Shown: positions 42,807 to 50,646 of the stretch, in pieces
Layout of the letters: every line of letters begins with the position of its first letter
Position numbering within the stretch: position 1 is the first letter of the stretch
Source: Planctomycetota bacterium
Lineage (GTDB): Bacteria > Planctomycetota > Phycisphaerae > Phycisphaerales > UBA1924
NCBI GenBank assembly: GCA_017303555.1
Contig: JAFLCN010000011.1
Location: forward strand, 62,001-126,000
Reading direction: 5' to 3'
Length of the DNA: 64,000 nucleotides
Notes under the pieces: model-generated
The model's input: only the letters and a program-made list of their open reading frames with translations
What the model was told of the DNA's origin: nothing
Databases searched by the model: none
Program-made: the position numbers and the translations under genes

Positions 42807-43258
42807 GCGTTGCGTCTTTCCGCGGAGAGTGGGGGCGGAGGGGGCGGTGGTGGGGGCTGCTGGAAAGGCTGCGATTCGGCGGGAGCGTCGGCATTCGATG
42901 CCGCGGGGTTCTGCTCGCGGTCTTGCTGCACCTTCAACAGCGCGTCGATCACGGCCGCCTGTTTCTTGGTTCTCGAATCGAGATCGAAATGGAACCGGGG
43001 AAGTTTGCGGGAATCGACCTGCTTCCCCGCTTCGCGCCGGATGTGCATCGTCGCGCTGCGGATGCCGTGCAGCGTGAGCTCCTGTCGCTCGGCGGGCAAG
43101 ACGGAGATCAGGATGGTTGCATCGGCAAAGTCCTCGGCCACGCGCACTTCGGTGATCGTGATCATCCCGGAAATGCGCGGATCCTGGATGCCGCGATCGA
43201 TGACCGCCTGGATCGCGCTCCGGAGCACGGACGAGAATTGTTCCTGTCTTCGACTCAC
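42803..43258 (-). CDS. rbfA: Ribosome-binding factor A with polyproline tail
   Basis: 151 residues. The KH-like RbfA domain (1-110) has RISGMITITEVRVAEDFADA and RFHFDLDSRTKKQAAVIDALL. RbfA matures the 16S 5' end and 30S subunit. After residue ~110 comes an Ala/Gln linker and a run of nine prolines (about 136-144) before the end, unusual for RbfA. Starts and stops overlap by 4 bp with ylxP upstream and with the HhH gene downstream. Confidence 0.94.
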   Translation of the reverse strand: MSRRQEQFSSVLRSAIQAVIDRGIQDPRISGMITITEVRVAEDFADATILISVLPAERQELTLHGIRSATMHIRREAGKQVDSRKLPRFHFDLDSRTKKQAAVIDALLKVQQDREQNPAASNADAPAESQPFQQPPPPPPPPPLSAERRNA

Positions 43259-43758
43259 GCAGCGTCTCCGCCCCGGCGGAGGCGTTCTTCACGCTCCGCC
43301 TCTTCGATCTGGGCAATCAGGTCTTCATCGAGCGCACGCTCGTGGATCAAGGCATCGGTTTCCGCGTCGCTCCCGTCGCCGGCTTTGGGGTCTCGGATGC
43401 GCAGGCCTTCCGCCGGACCGTGATCCGGGGCGCGGTCTTCCTCGGGCTGCGTGCCGCCGAGCCAGCCCGCGCTCGCGTGCAGCACCTGGCGATCGATTTC
43501 GCCCACCTCGCCATCGCGCAGCTCGCGAAGCTTGATCGTGATCGAATCCAGGATCTCCCCGGCACGCTGCCCGTCCCTGCAAACGACGGCGAGCGCCACG
43601 GTGGCGACGTTCAAGAGGTCCGGGTCGCCGACCTCGGCGATCGAGCACAGGTGCTCGCGGTGGAGGCGGTCCTTGAGCGACTGCACCACGCGACGCTTGT
43701 CCTTGAGCGACTCGGCCCCGTGGATGAGCACCTGGAATTGGAGTACACCGAGGACCAT
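43255..43758 (-). CDS. ylxP: YlxP-like DUF503 protein
   Basis: 167 residues. VLGVLQFQVLIHGAESLKDKRRVVQSLKDRL and CSIAEVGDPDLLNVATVALAVV (shown in part as SLKDKRRVVQSLKDRL and AEVGDPDLLNVATVALA) are the DUF503 core of ~95 residues found between infB and rbfA in many bacteria. The remaining ~70 residues are an acidic, probably disordered extension. It is thought to assist ribosome assembly. It starts 37 bp after the infB stop. Confidence 0.9.
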   Translation of the reverse strand: MVLGVLQFQVLIHGAESLKDKRRVVQSLKDRLHREHLCSIAEVGDPDLLNVATVALAVVCRDGQRAGEILDSITIKLRELRDGEVGEIDRQVLHASAGWLGGTQPEEDRAPDHGPAEGLRIRDPKAGDGSDAETDALIHERALDEDLIAQIEEAEREERLRRGGDAA

Positions 43759-43795
43759 CAGATTGCAGCCGATCCAGAACTCCTGCGCCCGCCGC

Positions 43796-46660
43796 TCAGA
43801 GCGTGCGCTTCACTTCGACCTGCTTGTAACACTCGAGCACGTCGCCTTCCTTGATGTCGTCGTAGCCCGCGATCTTCATGCCGCACTCCATGCCGGCGCG
43901 AACTTCCTTCGCATCGTCCTTGACACGCTTGAGCTGCTCGAGCTTGCGATCGTTCTCGACCACGACGCCGTTTCGCGTGACGCGGATGAGCGCGTCGCGC
44001 TGCACGATGCCGTCGGTGACATAGCAGCCCGCGATCGAGCCGACCTTGGTGACCTTGAAGACCTTGCGGACTTCGGCGTGGCCCAGGATCTCCTGGCGGA
44101 GTTCCGGAGCGAGCATGCCTTCGGCCGCCTTCTTCAGATCGTCCACGATGTCGTAGATGACCTGATAGGTGCGGATTTCGACGCCCTTCTGCTCGGCCAG
44201 GCTGCGTGCCTTGCCCGACGGAATGACGTTGAAGCCGATGATGACCGCCTGCGAGGCCTGCGCCAGCAGCACGTTGCTCTCGGTGATGCCGCCGATGGCG
44301 GATTCGAGCACACGAACTTTGACTTCCGGCGTGCTGACCTTCTCGGCCTGGCTCTTGAGCACATCGAGCGTGCCCTGTTCCGCCGCCTTGATGACCACGC
44401 GGATTTCCTTGATACCCGCATCGGCCATCTGGGCGAACATGTTGTCGAGCGTGAGCTTGGGCTGCGCGAGTTCGGTTTCGCGTTCGCGATGGCGACGCTG
44501 CTCGGCCGCTTCCTGCGCCTTCTTCAGCGAATCGACCACGTAGAACTTGTCGCCCGCCGTCGGAACTTCGTCGATGCCCGAGATCTGCACCGGAGTGGGG
44601 GGCGTGGCTTCCTTGATCTTCTTGCTGCGATCGTCGGTGATGTCGCGGATGCGACCGAACGCACGCCCGGCGACGATGTAGTCGCCCACCTTGAGCTTGC
44701 CCTGCTGGACCAGGATGTTCGCGACCGCACCGCGGCCTTCTTCGGTCCTTGCCTCGATGACCGTGCCCCGTGCCGGACCGTCGAAGTCGGCCTTGAGTTC
44801 CAGCAGCTGCGCCTGGTAATCGAGCGTTTCGAGAAGCTCCGGAATGCCCTGGCCCGTTGTCGCCGAAGTCTTGATCACTTCGACGCTGCCGCCCCATTCC
44901 ACCGGGTTCAGATCGTTTTCCGCCAGGCGACCAAGCACCTTCTGGACCTGCGCCTCGGTCGCGTCCGGACGATCGATCTTGTTGAGCGCGACCACGATCG
45001 GCACCTTCGCGGCCTTGGCGTGGTTGATGCTCTCGATCGTCTGGGGCATGACGCCTTCGGGCGCCGACACGACAAGCACGACCACGTCGGTCATGTTCGC
45101 GCCGCGTGAACGCATGCTGGTGAACGCCTCGTGGCCCGGGGTATCCAGGAAGACGACTTCCTTCTTTTCGCCCGCTACTTCGAGGCCCACGCGGAACGCG
45201 CTGGTGCGCTGCGTGATGCCGCCCGCTTCGCCCGCCGCCACGTTCGCATTGCGGATCTTGTCGAGCAGGCTGGTTTTGCCGTGGTCGACGTGCCCGAGGA
45301 TCGTGACGATCGGACCGCGCGGACGCAAATCCATCGCGACGCGATCGGCGAACTGCGAACTGACCACTTCTTCCGCCGACTTGGCCTCGGTCACTTCGAG
45401 ATCGACATCAAAGTCGATCATGATCTCCTGCGCCTTCGCCGGATCGATGCCCGAATTGATCGTGGCCATGATCCCTTCAAGGAACAGCTTCTTCACGATC
45501 TCGGCGCCCTTGACGCCGGTCGCTTCCGACAAATCCTTGATCGTGAACGGGGCCGCGATGCGGATCTTGCCCTCGGGCTGCATCTCCGCATCCGCGTGAT
45601 GCTCGGTGCGCTTGAGATCCTGGCGACGCTTCTTGAGGAAGCCGCCCGACCGTGCAAGCCGCGCCTCGCGCTCGATCAGATCCTGTTCTGAAAACACCCC
45701 GCTCGTGCCGCCGACCCATTCCTGGCCGGAACTTGCTCGCCGACGCTGCGGCACGCCGGTACCGCTCGACCGCTTCGAGCCCGCAGCGCCGCTCCCGCCT
45801 CCGCTGCTCCCCGCTCCGCTCGACTTGCGCCGCGGACTGCGGCCGCCGTCGTCCTCACCCTGCGCCGGGCGCGGTCCGCCCGTGCCGGTTCCGCCGCCCG
45901 GGCTGAAGCGGCGGGGGCGCGGTGCGTCCATCACTTCGGCCGCTTCGATTCGAACAACCTTCGGGCCTGAAAGCTTGACCGGAGTCTTCACTTCCAGCTT
46001 CGGACCGGCGGGCGTCACGCTCGCCGGACGCGTCGGCACGTTGACCGGTGCCGGCTGCACGCGCGTCGGACCGAGCACCCGGGGCGGGCTGGGCGGGTGA
46101 TGAGGAGCCGGGGCAGGTGTCGGATGCGAGCCCGAATCGGGCCCGGCCTTGGGCGGTTCTGGAGCCTTCGGCGTCACCACGGCCGGTGCGGGCGCCTTTG
46201 CCGCGGGCGCAACCGGGACCGGAACTGGCGTTGGGACAGGAAGCTCGGGTTCCGGAGCGGCCTTGATCACAGCCGGAGCCGGACGCGGCTTGACGATCGG
46301 AGATTCGGGTGCGGGGGTTGGCGACGTGTGCGGGACCGATGGTGCCGGAACGGGCGGCGCAGCGACGGCCGTGCCTCCGCCAACGTCGTCGGACTCGCCA
46401 TCTGCTTTCTTGCGCTTCTTGGGCGTGGTCTTCTTGGCGGTCGAGATGTCCACCTTCTCGGCCGTCTCGATCGCTGTGGAAGAAGCAGCGTGATCGCTGA
46501 ACCACTCGCGGATGGTGGCTTCCAGACCCGCGCTCACGGCGGACTGATAGTTCTTGATCACGGCCTCTTCGATTCCCTCGGCGTGGCACTTCGCCACGAT
46601 CACCTTGGAATCGACGCCGATCTCTTTCGCAATCTCAAATACGCGCTTCTGCTTGGCCAA
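43796..46660 (-). CDS. infB: Translation initiation factor IF-2
   Basis: 954 residues. IF2-N module at 1-60 ([20 protein letters not shown]), a long Ala/Pro- and Gly/Arg-rich linker (about 65-320), then a second IF2-N-like module and the G domain: G1 GHVDHGKTS (about 455), G3 DTPGHEAF, G4 NKID. Domains II-IV follow, ending [18 protein letters not shown]-2 brings fMet-tRNA to the 30S subunit. The low-complexity linker reads PAPAP/GGGSG-type sequence. 90 bp separate it from nusA. Confidence 0.97.
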   Translation of the reverse strand: MAKQKRVFEIAKEIGVDSKVIVAKCHAEGIEEAVIKNYQSAVSAGLEATIREWFSDHAASSTAIETAEKVDISTAKKTTPKKRKKADGESDDVGGGTAVAAPPVPAPSVPHTSPTPAPESPIVKPRPAPAVIKAAPEPELPVPTPVPVPVAPAAKAPAPAVVTPKAPEPPKAGPDSGSHPTPAPAPHHPPSPPRVLGPTRVQPAPVNVPTRPASVTPAGPKLEVKTPVKLSGPKVVRIEAAEVMDAPRPRRFSPGGGTGTGGPRPAQGEDDGGRSPRRKSSGAGSSGGGSGAAGSKRSSGTGVPQRRRASSGQEWVGGTSGVFSEQDLIEREARLARSGGFLKKRRQDLKRTEHHADAEMQPEGKIRIAAPFTIKDLSEATGVKGAEIVKKLFLEGIMATINSGIDPAKAQEIMIDFDVDLEVTEAKSAEEVVSSQFADRVAMDLRPRGPIVTILGHVDHGKTSLLDKIRNANVAAGEAGGITQRTSAFRVGLEVAGEKKEVVFLDTPGHEAFTSMRSRGANMTDVVVLVVSAPEGVMPQTIESINHAKAAKVPIVVALNKIDRPDATEAQVQKVLGRLAENDLNPVEWGGSVEVIKTSATTGQGIPELLETLDYQAQLLELKADFDGPARGTVIEARTEEGRGAVANILVQQGKLKVGDYIVAGRAFGRIRDITDDRSKKIKEATPPTPVQISGIDEVPTAGDKFYVVDSLKKAQEAAEQRRHRERETELAQPKLTLDNMFAQMADAGIKEIRVVIKAAEQGTLDVLKSQAEKVSTPEVKVRVLESAIGGITESNVLLAQASQAVIIGFNVIPSGKARSLAEQKGVEIRTYQVIYDIVDDLKKAAEGMLAPELRQEILGHAEVRKVFKVTKVGSIAGCYVTDGIVQRDALIRVTRNGVVVENDRKLEQLKRVKDDAKEVRAGMECGMKIAGYDDIKEGDVLECYKQVEVKRTL

Positions 46661-46750
46661 ACGATTCTCCGCGATTCTGGACCGACCCGAAACTGCTCAT
46701 CAAACCAGACGATGGTCCGGCTCGCGCCGGAAAGCGATGAAATACGAGAC

Positions 46751-48109
46751 TCACGAACCCTGACCGAGGATGTTCGCGGCCCGGGCGTCGCCCGACGATT
46801 CCGACGCGGCGCCGAGGATCGCGCTTGCCGCGGCATCGCCGGCGGTGCCCGCTTCGCCCGCGACTCCGCCCTCGGAGAGCAGCTTCGCTGCCGTCGCGGC
46901 GTCTTCCCGTGCCTTGCGTTCCTTTTCTTCCTTGTCCTTCTGCTGCTGTTCGGCGACAACCTTGGCCTTGGTCGAGCAGGTGGTGACCACTTCGGCGGCC
47001 TTGGCCTCGTCGATCTCGAGTTCGGTCATGAGCACCTCGGCGCCCACTTCCTCGATGTCGAAGACGCTCACCATGCCGAGCGCCGCGAGCTTGTCGGCCA
47101 TCTGCTCGGTGATGCCCTCGACGCTCTGCACCGTCTGGTACATCGTCTCGACGCCCTTGGTGAACTCCTCGGGAGTGAGGATGTCGATATCCCAGCCGGT
47201 GAGGCGGGCCGCGAGGCGGACGTTCTGGCCCCGCTTGCCGATCGCGAGCGAAAGCTGGTCGTCACGCACCACAACCGTGGCGCGCCCGAGCTCGAAGCAC
47301 AGGCTGATTTCCTGGACTTCCGCTGGCTTCAGCGAATTCTGGATGAGCACCTGGCTCGATTCGTTCCAGCGGACGATGTCGATCTTCTCGCCGTTGAGTT
47401 CATCGACGATGTTCTTGATGCGCGAGCCCTTCACGCCCACGCACGCGCCGACGGCATCGACCTTGTTGTCCATGCTCGAAACCGCGAGCTTGGTGCGGTA
47501 GCCGGCTTCGCGCGCCATCGCCTTGATCTCGATGATGCGCTCGGCGACTTCGGGCACTTCGACCTCGAAGAGCCGCTTGATGAAGTCCGGGTGGCTCCGG
47601 CTCAGAACGATCTTGATCTGGTTGCCGACGTCGCGGACGTCCAGGATCAGACACCGCACGCGATCGCCCGCATTGAACTGCTCGCCGGGGATCTGCTCGG
47701 AGCGCGGCATGAACGCCTCGGCGCGGTCGATCGTGACGACGAGGGCGCCGCCCTCGTACCGCTGGGCTGTCCCGACGGCGATCTCGCCGACGCGCTTGGT
47801 GAACTCTTCGAAGATGCTCGAACGCTCATCGTCGCGGAATTTCTGGATCATCACCTGCTTGAAGGTCTGCGCCGCGATGCGACCGAACGCCGCCGGAGTC
47901 ATCTCGAGCGGCGCGCCGTGCCGCGTCATCGTCAGGTTGCCCGTCATCGGGTCGAGCGTGCAGGTGAACTCTTCGGCGTCGAGCGTGTTGAAGTGCTTCT
48001 TCGCGGCAGAGACCATCGCAAGTTCAAGATCGCGGATCAGAACCGAGCGATCGATGTTGCGATCGCGGGCGATGGAGTCGAGGATGCGGAGCATTTCGGT
48101 CGTGTTCAT
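46751..48109 (-). CDS. nusA: Transcription termination/antitermination protein NusA
   Basis: 452 residues. N-terminal RNA-polymerase-binding domain (1-125), S1 (about 130-200), two KH domains (about 225-345; GACVGVKGSRIKNIV, LSLAIGKRGQNVRLAARLTGWDIDI in part), then a helix-hairpin-helix region (VEGITEQMADKLAALG) and a charged Ala-rich tail. NusA modulates pausing, termination and rRNA antitermination. rimP, which usually precedes nusA, is absent here. Upstream lies a ~470-nt leader with a promoter, hairpins and a terminator (see 48312-48615). Confidence 0.96.
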   Translation of the reverse strand: MNTTEMLRILDSIARDRNIDRSVLIRDLELAMVSAAKKHFNTLDAEEFTCTLDPMTGNLTMTRHGAPLEMTPAAFGRIAAQTFKQVMIQKFRDDERSSIFEEFTKRVGEIAVGTAQRYEGGALVVTIDRAEAFMPRSEQIPGEQFNAGDRVRCLILDVRDVGNQIKIVLSRSHPDFIKRLFEVEVPEVAERIIEIKAMAREAGYRTKLAVSSMDNKVDAVGACVGVKGSRIKNIVDELNGEKIDIVRWNESSQVLIQNSLKPAEVQEISLCFELGRATVVVRDDQLSLAIGKRGQNVRLAARLTGWDIDILTPEEFTKGVETMYQTVQSVEGITEQMADKLAALGMVSVFDIEEVGAEVLMTELEIDEAKAAEVVTTCSTKAKVVAEQQQKDKEEKERKAREDAATAAKLLSEGGVAGEAGTAGDAAASAILGAASESSGDARAANILGQGS

Positions 48110-48174
48110 GGTTCAATTCCTTCTGTGCCTGGATGTCTGCGCCTGGTTGTCAGGTTGTCAACTTGTCGAGCCGA

Positions 48175-48277
48175 GTCTGGAGTCCTGTTGTCCTTCGGTC
48201 CTGAGTCCTGAGCCTGAAGTCCGCAGTCTGGGGTCTGAAATCTGAGATCTGAATTCTCAAATCTGAATTTTCAAATC
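48175..48277. repeat. Degenerate short-period repeat upstream of nusA
   Basis: About 100 bp built from variants of TCCTGAG/TCTGAA/TCTGAGATCTGAAT, spaced every 7-10 bp, much lower in GC at one end than the neighbouring genes. On the minus strand it reads as repeated TTCAGA/CTCAGA/GACTCAGG words between the terminator and nusA. Confidence 0.6.
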
Positions 48278-48311
48278 CCGGCTCCGTCTTCCAACTCCAA
48301 AATCCGAAATC

Positions 48312-48358
48312 AAAAACACCGCGGGCCACCGGCGGCAAGCTCTGCCACCCGTGGCCCG
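48312..48358 (-). terminator. Intrinsic terminator in the nusA leader
   Basis: On the minus strand CGGGCCAC and GTGGCCCG (8 bp), a G/G mismatch, then GGTGGCA and TGCCGCC (7 bp with one G-U) close a GAGCT loop; CGGTG and TTTTT follow. About 200 nt before the nusA start codon. Confidence 0.65.
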
Positions 48359-48580
48359 GGAACGAGGCGTCACCGCAAGTGGCGGCTTCAACTCATGCGG
48401 AAGATTCCTCCGCACGAGCCGACCGGCGAACGGTCCGCCCAATCCTGCTGCCGCGGGTTTGAACCCGAGGCCACGGGGTTGGAACGCTTACCGAGCATGA
48501 TTGCCAGCCGTCTGCATGACGCTTCATCCCCGGACTTTCCGCGTCCGGCAACATGCCGACCGAGAAAAGCCGAACAAAGG
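48312..48580 (-). ncRNA. Candidate small RNA or attenuated leader of nusA (~270 nt)
   Basis: Between the promoter at 48587-48615 and the terminator at 48312-48358 the minus strand can form, in order: CCGGAC/GTCCGG (48530-48548), CGGGTT/AACCCG (48454-48467), GACCG/CGGTC (48421-48435), TGCGGA/TCCGCA (48396-48414), CCGC/GCGG (48373-48385) and the terminator hairpin. No open frame of quality lies inside. It matches no RNA family I can recognise (not tmRNA, SRP, RNase P or a tRNA). Either an independent RNA or a nusA leader with premature termination. Confidence 0.5.
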
Positions 48581-48586
48581 CCCGCC

Positions 48587-48615
48587 AGTATAGCTGAGAG
48601 CACTCAAACTCTCAA
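48587..48615 (-). promoter_or_regulatory. Sigma70-type promoter upstream of the nusA operon
   Basis: Minus strand: TTGAGA, 17-bp spacer, TATACT; each box differs from consensus at one base. Predicted start near 48580, giving a ~470-nt leader before nusA. Confidence 0.7.
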
Positions 48616-48708
48616 ATGCGGGCCCGGCGGTCCTGCGGGCCGAAGGCTGTCGCTTTGCCCCACCGAACGCTGATTCAAGCGGGAGATACGGGTCGGGCCG
48701 ATGCCGTG

Positions 48709-49443
48709 ATGTCCGGAATTGGACGCGGAGGATTCCGGTTGGCCCCCCAGCATGTGCGGAAACAAACCCGTTTGGCGATCGCGCTCGCGATGGTGGCGGG
48801 GTATGTGGACGGCTTTGGCCTGCTGAAATTCAGCACGTACCTCTCGTTTATGAGCGGCAATACGACGCAAACCGGCGCGAACCTGGGGCGGGCCGCCTTT
48901 GGGCTGGCAATCCCTTCCGCCATCGCGATCGGGGCGTTCCTTGCGGGGGTCATTCTGGGCAACCTTTGGAGCCGCCCCGAAAAGCACGCCCGAACAGTTT
49001 TTCTGATCGTCGGCGTGACGCTCGGAATCACGTGCGCGGGGTTGAGAATGCTCCTGCTCGATCCGTTCCCGGCGATTGCGATCGTGGCCTGCTCGATGGG
49101 GCTGATGAACACCGCGTTTTCGCGCGTCGGGAACGAGCCGGTCAATCTCACCTTTGTGACCGGGGCGCTCAACAAACTCGGGGGTCATCTCGCCCGGGCG
49201 GGGAAGGGTCTGCCCCTGAATGGCGCGATGGGTGACTGGGACACGCACGCGGGAAGAGCCGCTTTGCTCGCGTCGATCTGGGGAGCGTTTCTGATCGGGG
49301 CCGTCCTCGCAGGAATTGCGACCGGTCTGCTCGGCGATTGGACGCTGCTGGTGCCGGCGCTCGCCGTCATCGGGGTTGGCTTGTTTTTGGGAGGCACGGA
49401 AGCCGGGCCAAGCTCCGCGGCCGACGCAAACTCCCCGGATTAG
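48709..49443 (+). CDS. DUF1275 (YoaK-type) membrane protein
   Basis: 244 residues with six predicted membrane helices. AGYVDGFGLLKFSTYLSFMSGNTTQTG is the DUF1275 signature (quoted within: YLSFMSGNTTQTG), NTAFSRVGNEPVNLTFVTGAL is its second conserved block. Function is unknown across the family. The start at 48709 gives a short basic N-terminus before the first helix; earlier in-frame codons overlap the nusA promoter. It is convergent with fliM, with 7 bp between the stop codons. Confidence 0.85.
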   Translation: MSGIGRGGFRLAPQHVRKQTRLAIALAMVAGYVDGFGLLKFSTYLSFMSGNTTQTGANLGRAAFGLAIPSAIAIGAFLAGVILGNLWSRPEKHARTVFLIVGVTLGITCAGLRMLLLDPFPAIAIVACSMGLMNTAFSRVGNEPVNLTFVTGALNKLGGHLARAGKGLPLNGAMGDWDTHAGRAALLASIWGAFLIGAVLAGIATGLLGDWTLLVPALAVIGVGLFLGGTEAGPSSAADANSPD

Positions 49444-49450
49444 TCGTGTG

Positions 49451-50467
49451 CTACACGCGGTCGCCGGTCGCGATCGCCCGGTCGATGCGCAGCGCCTTGT
49501 TGCCGCGGCAGCAGCCGACGCGTGCCAGAAACTTCTTCTCGTCCTCAACGCAGACCACGACGGGCTGATCCGCACGCTTTTCAGTGACGAGAAGGTCGCC
49601 CGGCGCCATCAGCAGCAAGTCCCGCAGGCTGATCGTGGTCTCGGCGAGAACCCCCGTCACCTGCAGGCTCGCACGCCCGAGCGTGGAAGCGACTGTCTGC
49701 TCGATCTCCGTCGAGTGCTGATTCTTGGTCGAAGTGAACCAGCTCTGGGCGCTCAGTTCTTCCATCACCGGCTCGATGACGTTGTACGGGATGCACAGGT
49801 TCATCGTGCCGGCCCGGTTGCTCATCTTGAGCTCGAAACCGATCACCACCACGACCTCGTTCGGCGGGACGATCTGCACCAACTGCGGATTGCTTTCCGT
49901 CGCGGCGATACTGAACGACATCTTCTTGACCGAGCTCCACGCCTCGGAGAGCGTGGCCAGGCCGCGGGTGGTGACGTTGCCGATCAGGCGGGTTTCGATG
50001 AGCGTGAGGGGGCGCTGCGGGATGAACAGGTCGTGGCTCGTGCCCCCGAGCAGGCGATCGATAATCGGGTAAATGATGAGTGGCGAGATCTCGAGGCAGA
50101 TCTGGCCTTCGAGCGCATCGGCCTTGATGAGGTTGAAGCTGGTGGGGTTCGGCAGGCCCGCGATGAACTCGGAATAGGTCATCTGTTCGCAGGTCGCGAC
50201 TTTCACCTCGACGATCGTTCGGAGGAAGCCCGAGAGCGAGGCACCGAAGTTTCTGGCGAAACTCTCGTGCAGCGTCTGGAGAGACCGCATCTGGTCCTTG
50301 CTGACGCGCTCGGGCCGCTTGAAGTCGTACGCCTTGACCTCGAGACCTTCGGTCGTGTCCCTGTGGCGGCTGAAAATCGTGACGGAGCGCTGCTCCTGCT
50401 CGACCGTGCCGGTGTCTACCGCTGCCAGAAGGGCATCGACTTCGCTCTGGTTCAGAACATCTGCCAT
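49451..50467 (-). CDS. fliM: Flagellar motor switch protein FliM
   Basis: 338 residues. The N-terminal CheY-binding peptide LNQSEVDALLAAV is present, then SLQTLHESFARNFGASLSGFLR, YSEFIAGLPNPTSFNLI and the CheC-like middle domain, and a FliN-like C-terminal domain (ETTISLRDLLLMAPGDLLVT). FliM is part of the C-ring that sets flagellar rotation. No other flagellar gene is nearby. Start: ATG 50467, giving the expected N-terminus; 23 upstream in-frame codons are not FliM-like. Confidence 0.95.
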   Translation of the reverse strand: MADVLNQSEVDALLAAVDTGTVEQEQRSVTIFSRHRDTTEGLEVKAYDFKRPERVSKDQMRSLQTLHESFARNFGASLSGFLRTIVEVKVATCEQMTYSEFIAGLPNPTSFNLIKADALEGQICLEISPLIIYPIIDRLLGGTSHDLFIPQRPLTLIETRLIGNVTTRGLATLSEAWSSVKKMSFSIAATESNPQLVQIVPPNEVVVVIGFELKMSNRAGTMNLCIPYNVIEPVMEELSAQSWFTSTKNQHSTEIEQTVASTLGRASLQVTGVLAETTISLRDLLLMAPGDLLVTEKRADQPVVVCVEDEKKFLARVGCCRGNKALRIDRAIATGDRV

Positions 50468-50646
50468 CGCGGCTCCGTAGGCGGTCGGTGCGGGGAAGAG
50501 GCCGGTGAGGGGGAAACGGGAGACGAACAGAGGCATCCAATCATCGACCGGGCTCTCGTGCAGCCTTGAACGATGACGGACCGATCAGGACGGCAGGCAA
50601 GGTCCCCCCGTCTACCCGGGGATCCCAGCGGAAGGAACCGGTGCAG

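Noticed and set aside
46097-48211. 704-codon plus-strand frame
   Set aside because: Antisense to infB and nusA.
48454-48467. T-arm-like CGGGTTCAAACCCG on the minus strand (tRNA candidate)
   Set aside because: Neither a 5-bp T stem with a 7-nt loop nor an acceptor stem can be formed around it.
48524-48548. GGAAAGTCCGGG on the minus strand, similar to the RNase P RNA P4 strand
   Set aside because: The other conserved RNase P blocks are absent and the segment forms its own small hairpin.
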